Shown here: positions 30,181 to 36,261 of the stretch, in pieces | Numbering within the stretch: the first letter of the stretch is position 1 | How the letters are laid out: each line of letters begins with the position of its first letter | DNA from: GCA-002688135 sp964536565 | GTDB lineage: Bacteria > Patescibacteriota > Patescibacteriia > Magasanikbacterales > GCA-002688135 | Length of the DNA stretch: 41,404 bases | Reading direction: 5' to 3' | Assembly (NCBI GenBank): GCA_964536565.1 | Contig: CAZHXK010000002.1 | Location: 1 to 41,404 of the forward strand | Notes under the pieces: model-generated | Database searches by the model: none | Told to the model about the DNA's origin: nothing | The model's input: only the letters and a program-made list of their open reading frames with translations | Translations under genes and position numbers: made by a program

Positions 30181-30253
30181 CACGTGTCATTCCGGACTTG
30201 ATCCGGAGTCTACTTCGAAAGTAGATGCCCCGATCAGTTCAGAGTATGACGTG
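30181..30253. repeat. Palindromic intergenic repeat, second type
   Basis: Contains nested hairpins CCGGACTTGATCCGG and CTACTT-CGA-AAGTAG within outer arms CACGTGTCAT and ATGACGTG. It fills the 111-base gap between a GT2 gene and the rmlA-type gene. Confidence 0.65.
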
Positions 30254-30263
30254 TGCTGGATTT

Positions 30264-31445
30264 TTACCAAACAATCAGTTTTCGTGCAATTCTCCAGTAA
30301 ACATTCAAAATAGGGTTTGCAATGTATTTTAGCGCCGGATTTTCAATTTCCTGAAACTCCACCTTCCCTACAACGCCTTTTAAAAGTTGCTTGTCTGAAA
30401 TCGTTCTTATTGATGTAATCTTTTTTCGCTGTTTCATGATGTGTTTCCACGTCGATGGTTTGAGAAAATACATTTCCGTACGAATTTTTGTCCCGAACCA
30501 ATTTCCCGCAAGTGCATAAAACCACATCCCGAAATCCATGAACATGAGCGCAGGAGTGATCAGGAATATAGTACGCCATTTGAAGAATGTAAGGATAGTT
30601 AAAAATCGATTTCGTTCCATGTAATAGATCTGTCGTACTGATCTACCAAATTCGTACTTGTGATACATGATGGATTTTTGTGCGAGTACAATTCTGTATC
30701 CAGCTATCTTTGCTTTGAGTGAAAGCTCAAGATCATCGTGATACATGAAATATTCTTCGTCGCATCCACCGACGTATTCCGCAACGTTTCGTTTGATGAG
30801 TAGTGATGCACCAGATGCAGAGTAGATGTCTTTTATCCACGCAGTACTCCTCCCCTTTTCAAGGGGAGGCTGGGTGGGGTTACTGCTACCCTCCCCTGCC
30901 CCCTCCCTGAGAGGGAGGGGAACTTTTCTAGTAGCCTCGCTCTCGTATTCTCGTGTTGTAATATCCTCATCTTTATATCCATCACAGAAACTAAACCCCA
31001 AATAATGAAACAGATTCCCAACCGAATTAATCTTCGCATCTGTCTTATCTTGTTGCCACAACAAAATCTTCGCCTGTGCGATACCGATCGTATCATCTGA
31101 ATACGCTGCGTCCACCAGCTCCCTCAGCCACTCACGATCGAACTCTGTATCCATATTTACAAGTGCTGCTGCGTCACATCCATCCTGCCACGCCATCTTC
31201 ATACCAATATTATTTGCATGTCCCCATCCATTCCCCTGCGAAGCTATCACCACAGCCTCTGGATACATTTCTTTCAATCGATTGAAACTTTCTACTGTCG
31301 ATGCATTATCGATAATGTAGACAGTATACTTGTCTCGAGGATAATTGAGTTTTTCAAGCGTTTCACGTGCAGGTGCCAAAAAACGATCACAGTAGTGTTT
31401 GTAATTAATGAGTACGATGCCGATTTTGTGTGTGTATGTGTCCAT
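30264..31445 (-). CDS. Glycosyltransferase family 2, with an in-frame palindromic-repeat insertion
   Basis: This 393-residue GT-A enzyme has the nucleotide-sugar fold: IGIVLINYKHYCDR, VYIIDNASTVES, GHANNIGMKMA, the DxD region LVNMDTEFDREW, and ASGASLLIKRNVAEYVGGCDEEYF, read in two parts. A C-terminal helix pair around residues 300-330 may bind membrane. Residues about 175-199 (PLPLREGAGEGSSNPTQPPL and a few more) do not belong to the fold. They are encoded by a GC-rich palindromic repeat (30850-30920) that stays in frame, just before the conserved SGAS motif. It belongs to a run of four GT2 genes building a surface glycan, probably rhamnose-rich. Donor is unknown. Confidence 0.9.
   Translation of the reverse strand: MDTYTHKIGIVLINYKHYCDRFLAPARETLEKLNYPRDKYTVYIIDNASTVESFNRLKEMYPEAVVIASQGNGWGHANNIGMKMAWQDGCDAAALVNMDTEFDREWLRELVDAAYSDDTIGIAQAKILLWQQDKTDAKINSVGNLFHYLGFSFCDGYKDEDITTREYESEATRKVPLPLREGAGEGSSNPTQPPLEKGRSTAWIKDIYSASGASLLIKRNVAEYVGGCDEEYFMYHDDLELSLKAKIAGYRIVLAQKSIMYHKYEFGRSVRQIYYMERNRFLTILTFFKWRTIFLITPALMFMDFGMWFYALAGNWFGTKIRTEMYFLKPSTWKHIMKQRKKITSIRTISDKQLLKGVVGKVEFQEIENPALKYIANPILNVYWRIARKLIVW
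30850..30920. repeat. GC-rich palindromic repeat inserted within a GT2 coding sequence
   Basis: Two hairpins lie inside the gene: CTCCCCTT/AAGGGGAG (30850-30868) and CCCCTCCC/GGGAGGGG (30900-30920). The composition and proline/glycine-rich translation differ from the surrounding protein. The gene remains open through it. Confidence 0.8.
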
Positions 31446-31469
31446 TTTTGAAATTAATGCGCTCTTGAA

Positions 31470-32282
31470 TTAATCCTTGATCGCCCGCCACTTCCACATG
31501 TACTTCATCCAGCTCTTCACATGCGTACGTGTCAGTGAATTTAGTGCGACCGCTTTAATGCCTTTTACTTTTGCACTGTCGCGTTGCCAATGATGACGAA
31601 TGCGCACGTCATGTACGTAGTAAATTGGCTGATGGTGATTCCAGAATCTTCGACACCAATCCATATCTTCAAAGTACATGAAATACTCTTCGCTCATTAA
31701 CCCAACTTTTTTGAGCGATTCAGCACGAACAAACATAGCTGAACCCATTATACACTCTACTGGCTGTGTTTGCTTGTGATCCCATTCTTCCATCAAGAAA
31801 TTACGAATTGCTTTTCGGCCGCGTTTAGTATTTCCGAGTGCAGTTCGCCGATACATTGGCACCATGCGCGATGGGAAACGCCAGCATGACAACTGCAGAG
31901 ATCCATCGGTGTTTAAAAGTTTTGGCGCAGCCATACCAACTTTTTTGTTTTCTTCCATGAACGAATGAAGTCGATCGAGCGTTCTATCTTCAAAAAATAC
32001 CAAGTCCGGATTTACAACAAAATAGTATTTCGCTTCAACTGCCTGTATTCCCCTATTCACTCCTCCACCATATCCAAGATTTTCAGAGAGAAAAACAGAC
32101 GTAAGATTTGTGCACCCACTTTCTCCAATAATATCTCGTACATTGTCATCTGAATTATTATCAACCACAACGATGCGAATATTTAAATTTGAGTTCTCGC
32201 ACTGCGTTTTGAGTCCTGAAAGAGAGGCCTTCACAAAGTTAGCCATCTTAAAGTTTACAAGTATAACGGCGATGTCGTGCAT
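31470..32282 (-). CDS. Glycosyltransferase family 2 (rhamnosyltransferase-like)
   Basis: This 270-residue GT-A protein shows IAVILVNFKMANFVKASLSG, IRVVVDNNSDDNVRD-like (IVVVDNNSDDNVRD), ENLGYGGGVNRGIQA and FVVNPDLVFFEDRTLD, the donor-metal region. CIMGSAMFVRAESLKKVG and EYFMYFEDMDWCRRFW (acidic catalytic region) follow. This pattern matches GT2 enzymes annotated as rhamnosyltransferases (WbbL-like), consistent with RmlA and RmlB-RmlD genes nearby. It starts 24 bases from the upstream side of the next GT2 gene and has the palindromic repeat at 32329 ahead of it. Confidence 0.9.
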   Translation of the reverse strand: MHDIAVILVNFKMANFVKASLSGLKTQCENSNLNIRIVVVDNNSDDNVRDIIGESGCTNLTSVFLSENLGYGGGVNRGIQAVEAKYYFVVNPDLVFFEDRTLDRLHSFMEENKKVGMAAPKLLNTDGSLQLSCWRFPSRMVPMYRRTALGNTKRGRKAIRNFLMEEWDHKQTQPVECIMGSAMFVRAESLKKVGLMSEEYFMYFEDMDWCRRFWNHHQPIYYVHDVRIRHHWQRDSAKVKGIKAVALNSLTRTHVKSWMKYMWKWRAIKD

Positions 32283-32300
32283 ATGATTAGTGTGTAGGAA

Positions 32301-32326
32301 TTAGAGCGTAGAGTGTAGTTTCTTTT
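32301..32326. repeat. Degenerate short repeat before a GT2 gene start
   Basis: TTAGAGCGTAGAGTGTAGTT is related to 30161-30180. Both lie between a palindromic repeat and a start codon. Confidence 0.45.
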
Positions 32327-32328
32327 AA

Positions 32329-32413
32329 TGTCATCCTGAGCGTTTTAGTCGAAGGATCCCGTTAATATTCCGACGAGATCCTTCGACTCTGCTGCGCGCC
32401 GCTCAGGATGACA
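32329..32413. repeat. Palindromic repeat, TCATCCTGAGCG family (copy 3, complete)
   Basis: The left part TGTCATCCTGAGCG...GTCGAAGGATC is followed by a 20-base centre and then GATCCTTCGAC...CGCTCAGGATGACA. The arms form a long imperfect hairpin. The right arm overlaps the final codons of the gene ending at 32403. Confidence 0.85.
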
Positions 32414-33338
32414 ATCTTTTTGCTTTATGTCTCATTTTCCGTGCTTTCACCAAAATCTCTGGCCAGGCCAGCAAGACGTGAGGTTCTCGGAATAATAGAT
32501 AAAAGAATTTTCCTGTTTCGTAGCTGATGATGTGCGCTGCGTCTGGAATAAATGTTTTTTTAGTTTCGTGCTTAAACAACATCCACATGTGATTTCGGTA
32601 TGCACTGTATCGAGCTGTGTATGTACGATGCGATCTTTTAACGTTTTGAGCCACCGTTCTATCGTGATATGCAATCGCTCCATACACCGTTGATGATGCG
32701 TATCCCAACTTTTTCAATCGATGGGCTACATCCACATCTTCCTTATACATAATGAAATCCTCGTCGAATAGTGTACCAGTTTTCTTGATAGCGTCTACTC
32801 GATACATCGGAAGTGTTCCGGACACACCAAACACATGCTCGTATACTGGATAGTCCGCAAGATGTTCATGCGTAATTGTTTCCCCCGCCTTAATGTCGAC
32901 AGCTTTTCTGTTTCGCTTGAGCGTGATACCGGCCGAATCGATCGTTGCGGCGCTGGATTTCTTCCCATCGAATCGAAGAATGAGTCCTGCGCATGATGCA
33001 ACAGAAGGGTATGTTTCCATATGAGCCATAAGCTTCCCAACATAATCTGGCTTGAGAACCGTATCCTGATTAATCAACAACACATATTTCTGTGTCGTTA
33101 TTTTATCAAACAGATCGTTGTGTGCACCAACAAACCCAGAGTTATGATCGAGTAATTCTAAGTATGCATTCGGGAAAAAGGAATGCGTGTATTGTCGGAG
33201 CCACTCTTGCGTCCCATCTGTACTTCCGTTGTCACGAATCTGAATACGAACATCTTTGTATGTTTGAGATGCGAGGGATGCAAAAAGTTCTGGGAGATAT
33301 GTTAACCCGTTGTATGTGACGATGTGTATTCCTACCAT
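32403..33338 (-). CDS. Glycosyltransferase family 2
   Basis: This 311-residue GT-A enzyme begins VGIHIVTYNGLTYLPELFAS and has IRDNGSTDGTQEWL, NSGFVGAHNDLFD, and the donor motif LLINQDTVLKPDYVG. GVSGTLPMYRVDAIKKTG and DEDFIMYKEDVDVAHRLK complete the catalytic region. The start at 33338 overlaps the stop of the upstream GT2 by 7 bases. Its last residues lie in the palindromic repeat that starts at 32329. It is part of the rhamnan-like glycan assembly block; specific linkage not predictable. Confidence 0.9.
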   Translation of the reverse strand: MVGIHIVTYNGLTYLPELFASLASQTYKDVRIQIRDNGSTDGTQEWLRQYTHSFFPNAYLELLDHNSGFVGAHNDLFDKITTQKYVLLINQDTVLKPDYVGKLMAHMETYPSVASCAGLILRFDGKKSSAATIDSAGITLKRNRKAVDIKAGETITHEHLADYPVYEHVFGVSGTLPMYRVDAIKKTGTLFDEDFIMYKEDVDVAHRLKKLGYASSTVYGAIAYHDRTVAQNVKRSHRTYTARYSAYRNHMWMLFKHETKKTFIPDAAHIISYETGKFFYLLFREPHVLLAWPEILVKARKMRHKAKRLSS

Positions 33339-34102
33339 AGACCGTGCTTAGAGAAATACTTTCGCATGCTTGAAAGAAACATTATTTGTTTTTTGGTAGT
33401 GCCCACCTGCGCGAATGATTGACCGACAAGATCAACCGCAACAATGCGAGGATGATAGAGAACTTTGTATCCTGCATTTATAGCTCGCTTACAGAAATCC
33501 ACTTCTTCGAACCACAGAAAGAATCGCTCGTCAAGTGCGCCAATTTTTTCTATGACGGCTCGTGGCATGGCGAAAAAAGACCCTCGGATTGAATCTACAT
33601 GAGCTGGTTTCGTGTAATCGAAATCTCGACAAAGATACGCGTCGAGTGTTGAAGGAAATATTTTTGAAAGCTTTGATACGACGGGGAATTGGTTCCGTGC
33701 TGTCGGGAATGCTCTGACATGCGGAACAATCTCCCCTTCTTCATTTTCCAGGCGTGCACCAATCACGCCTGCTTGTGGATTTTTATCAGCAACATCCAAA
33801 AGATTCTTTAGCGTGTCTTCTTTGAGACGCATGTCAGGATTTAACCAGAGGATGAGTTTTCCGGATGCTTTTTTTATCGCTCTGTTTACCGCACGCGAAC
33901 ATCCTGCATTGTGTGTGTTTTGCATGAGATGCATGACCGGAAATTCTGAGAGTACCATATCTGCCGATCCATCCTGAGAATTATTATCCACAACAAAAAC
34001 CTCATAATCGAGGTTTACTCCAGCCTTTTGAATGGATGTGAGACAGTCACGCAATATATCCTTCACATTCCACGAAACGATAACAATCGAGAGGTCTTTC
34101 AT
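33332..34102 (-). CDS. Glycosyltransferase family 2
   Basis: This 256-residue GT-A enzyme begins LSIVIVSWNVKDILRDCLTS and shows FVVDNNSQDGSADMV, NAGCSRAVNRAIK, the metal motif LWLNPDMRLKEDTL and SIRGSFFAMPRAVIEKIG followed by ERFFLWFEEVDFCKRA. It is the first gene of the GT2 run on the minus strand. A promoter TTGACT-16-TAAGAT (34112-34139) lies only 9 bases before the ATG, so it is likely leaderless. Substrate is unknown. Confidence 0.9.
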   Translation of the reverse strand: MKDLSIVIVSWNVKDILRDCLTSIQKAGVNLDYEVFVVDNNSQDGSADMVLSEFPVMHLMQNTHNAGCSRAVNRAIKKASGKLILWLNPDMRLKEDTLKNLLDVADKNPQAGVIGARLENEEGEIVPHVRAFPTARNQFPVVSKLSKIFPSTLDAYLCRDFDYTKPAHVDSIRGSFFAMPRAVIEKIGALDERFFLWFEEVDFCKRAINAGYKVLYHPRIVAVDLVGQSFAQVGTTKKQIMFLSSMRKYFSKHGLW

Positions 34103-34111
34103 ATCACCGAA

Positions 34112-34139
34112 ATCTTATCATTTGAGCCATTTTAGTCAA
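34112..34139 (-). promoter_or_regulatory. Putative leaderless promoter of the GT2 block
   Basis: TTGACT (34134-34139), a 16-base spacer and TAAGAT (34112-34117) are followed by 9 bases before the ATG at 34102. Confidence 0.5.
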
Positions 34140-34379
34140 TCAATTGTCATCTTACGTATCCTTGTTTATATCGGGTTTGGTATTGACAAAACCTTAATTT
34201 CATTGTCGTATTTTGCCACGTGCACTTTCATGCGTACTGAAGCTCTTTATCAATATCGGGTCTCTCGCGGATGAGCGTGTTGATCATGAACTTTCAGATG
34301 TGGTGATACGTTTCAGAAATAATTTCTGCGGTTTAGTGGAAGCTAAGCCAAAGAAGTTTTTCGGGGATGTAGCCCGCTA

Positions 34380-34799
34380 ATGAAAATCGACGGCACACAG
34401 CTGATTCGATTCATTCAACAGATGATGGCAGCGAATACTCCTATTACCAGCAAACAACTCCTCGCACTTCAGAAAAACCCGGCCGGCCCGATCATGCCCG
34501 AGGATTCGCTCGCATCAGTGGCGCTTGCTGGGGATATTTTGACTCTCAGCTCTCGTGGTGGTGATGTCGTTATCATTCGTGAGGAGCAGACAGGTCCTGA
34601 GACGCAACACCTCATCGTCCGACAAGGGCGCATGATGGACGACCCTTCCATATGGAAAAGCTGGAAGTTGTGTCATGTTGGGTACGACAAATGCTACGCG
34701 AAGCTCTGTGGATTCACCTCTGATAAACGACCTGTCGTCCTCGTTCACGAGGTTGAACTCGATAGCACGCAAAGCCACAAGCATGCTCTTCGTTGGTGA
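34380..34799 (+). CDS. Hypothetical protein, first half of a possibly split gene
   Basis: This 139-residue protein has an N-terminal helical part (MKIDGTQLIRFIQQMMAANT) and then short beta-strand stretches (LAGDILTLSSRGGDVVIIRE, LCGFTSDKRPVVLVHEVELD). No family is recognised. The next frame, starting about 34783 in another reading phase, has similar strand-rich character (RYGSLVYITSRKP, ACPVVDLDGNLLFTKG). Together they would make a protein of about 355 residues, so a single frameshift, natural or from draft assembly, may have split one gene. The alternative is two coupled genes overlapping by 17 bases. Promoter is unclear: TTGACA at 34183-34188 lacks a good -10. Confidence 0.6.
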   Translation: MKIDGTQLIRFIQQMMAANTPITSKQLLALQKNPAGPIMPEDSLASVALAGDILTLSSRGGDVVIIREEQTGPETQHLIVRQGRMMDDPSIWKSWKLCHVGYDKCYAKLCGFTSDKRPVVLVHEVELDSTQSHKHALRW

Positions 34800-35442
34800 G
34801 GACACGATTCTAGATCATGAAAATATCAAATTCGCCCGAGTCATGCGCTATGGCTCGCTGGTCTACATCACTTCTCGTAAACCTTGCGGACACCTCCCCC
34901 CCATTGAACGAATGATCCGCATCAAGTCGTCCTACGAGCGAGGCATGCTGGAATCCGCTGAAGGGCACCTCTCGCAAGTGTCGGAGGTGTTCGCCTGTCC
35001 TGTGGTCGATCTCGATGGCAACCTCTTGTTCACCAAAGGCATGCAGGGAAAAGCAGGCACCTCAGACACAGCAGCGACTGAATCCGGCGACAAGCTTGAT
35101 TGCTTCCCTTGCATACACGACATTGTTATCGATGACAGCGGATCGGCAGTTATCGTCTATACGGGCAAGGCTTCTGCTCTGGACTCTACTTACGATATAC
35201 GCAATGCACATCATTTTCCCGAAGCCCTGAAGGAATCGCATTTCGGTGGTTTCTTTATTTCAAAGGGAGGTGTGTTCTGCTACATCGGCACCACAACACG
35301 ACACTCGAAGCTGTGTTGGTTTGTTGATGGACAAGAAGGCCCCGGGTTCAAGCGGATCACTCACACATTCCATCGTGGTGATGATCTCTGCTACTACGGC
35401 CTCTACGAAGGCCATCTCCACCTCATGAAGCTGCCTGTGTAA
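34783..35442 (+). CDS. Hypothetical protein, second half of a possibly split gene
   Basis: This 219-residue protein is counted from the ATG at 34783 (MLFVGEDTILDHENIKFARV). It is rich in short strands with repeated patterns such as GSLVYIT, GNLLFTKGMQG, GSAVIVYTGKA, GGVFCYIGTT and DDLCYYGLYEGHL, suggesting a beta-propeller-like fold. Cysteines are frequent, without a clear metal motif. It is followed by a strong terminator. No signal peptide or membrane helix is seen, so it is probably cytoplasmic. Function unknown; see the partner entry for the frameshift question. Confidence 0.6.
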   Translation: MLFVGEDTILDHENIKFARVMRYGSLVYITSRKPCGHLPPIERMIRIKSSYERGMLESAEGHLSQVSEVFACPVVDLDGNLLFTKGMQGKAGTSDTAATESGDKLDCFPCIHDIVIDDSGSAVIVYTGKASALDSTYDIRNAHHFPEALKESHFGGFFISKGGVFCYIGTTTRHSKLCWFVDGQEGPGFKRITHTFHRGDDLCYYGLYEGHLHLMKLPV

Positions 35443-35451
35443 GCTTCACCG

Positions 35452-35476
35452 CCGAGACAACATGTCTCGGTTTTTT
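35452..35476 (+). terminator. Rho-independent terminator of the plus-strand hypothetical genes
   Basis: CCGAGACA-ACA-TGTCTCGG (35452-35470) is followed by TTTTTTATAC on the plus strand. Confidence 0.92.
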
Positions 35477-35509
35477 ATACAAAAAAGCACCCTGTCGGAT
35501 GCGTATACA

Positions 35510-35803
35510 CTATACTCTCAGTGACTCAATGACTCTTGCAAATTCAACATTTGCCGTGGGGACGTCTGGCGCATAGCACCACTGATTGGAAGCCCTAATG
35601 AGAGACATACTTTCGACGTTCTCCTGCCTGCGTAAATATGTGCGCATAGGTTTTGGAGTCGTCGCGGACTTTTTTGGATCTGGTATGACAACGACGCTGA
35701 ATACTCCGTAGTTATCTTCCTGTGTTTCTACCCGCAATAGGACGGGCGTAATAGACCCAACACACTTGCAAATCATATCTCCAACTTCCGGTGCTTTACA
35801 CAT
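35510..35803 (-). CDS. Small hypothetical protein, tandem paralogue 1
   Basis: This 97-residue protein starts MCKAPEVGDMICKCVGSITP and contains VLLRVETQEDNYGVFSVVVI, a basic middle and NQWCYAPDVP near the C-terminus. The order of strands and the QWCY motif match the neighbour at 35796-36146, with which it overlaps by 8 bases, so a tandem duplication is likely. The first half looks like a small beta-barrel (a KOW/OB-like strand pattern). No recognised family. Confidence 0.6.
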   Translation of the reverse strand: MCKAPEVGDMICKCVGSITPVLLRVETQEDNYGVFSVVVIPDPKKSATTPKPMRTYLRRQENVESMSLIRASNQWCYAPDVPTANVEFARVIESLRV

Positions 35804-36146
35804 GAGCTATCTCTCCATCTTTATTCTTCTTCTTTTTGGATTTCTGTTTTGAAACATAACACCATTGACCATGCATGCCAATATCATCCTTTTTTTGTAC
35901 TTCTGATGCAGGATGAAGTCGCACAATCGCGCTTTTTTTCTTGACCTCCTTTTTCCCGTCTTTAATCCCCGGAAATTTGAATTGTGACGACGTAGGACGC
36001 ACTTCATATGTGTGTGCATGCGGATCATCAACCCGTAGAATCTGACACTCAACCCGATAGCACTGTCCAATAGCAATATACACACGTGTCCGTGGTGATA
36101 TAGGCACTATCCCCTCCCCTTTGTATGAATGAACGACATAAGACAT
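35796..36146 (-). CDS. Small hypothetical protein, tandem paralogue 2
   Basis: This 116-residue protein starts MSYVVHSYKGEGIVPISPRT and has VYIAIGQCYRVECQILRVDD, then a basic linker (DGKKEVKKKSAIVRLHP), GQWCYVSKQ and a Lys-rich tail. Compared with the next gene, both show a Cys-containing strand followed by a (V/I)LRV(E/D) strand, a charged middle and a final QWCY motif. The high Lys content would suit nucleic-acid or polyanion binding, but this is only a guess. It has a TTGACA-like element upstream (36161-36166 region). Confidence 0.6.
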   Translation of the reverse strand: MSYVVHSYKGEGIVPISPRTRVYIAIGQCYRVECQILRVDDPHAHTYEVRPTSSQFKFPGIKDGKKEVKKKSAIVRLHPASEVQKKDDIGMHGQWCYVSKQKSKKKKNKDGEIAHV

Positions 36147-36226
36147 GCTAGCAAGATGATGCAGTCATGTCAAAGGTACTATAGACTTAGCTGGATAACA
36201 TACATCAACAATGCGTTTTGTATACT

Positions 36227-36251
36227 AAAAATCGGCGTTATGCCGATTTTT
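36227..36251. terminator. Bidirectional terminator after the RmlB-RmlD gene
   Basis: AAAAATCGGC/GCCGATTTTT (36227-36236 with 36242-36251) closes a 5-base loop and is T-rich on both sides. Confidence 0.85.
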
Positions 36252-36261
36252 ATTTATTATT

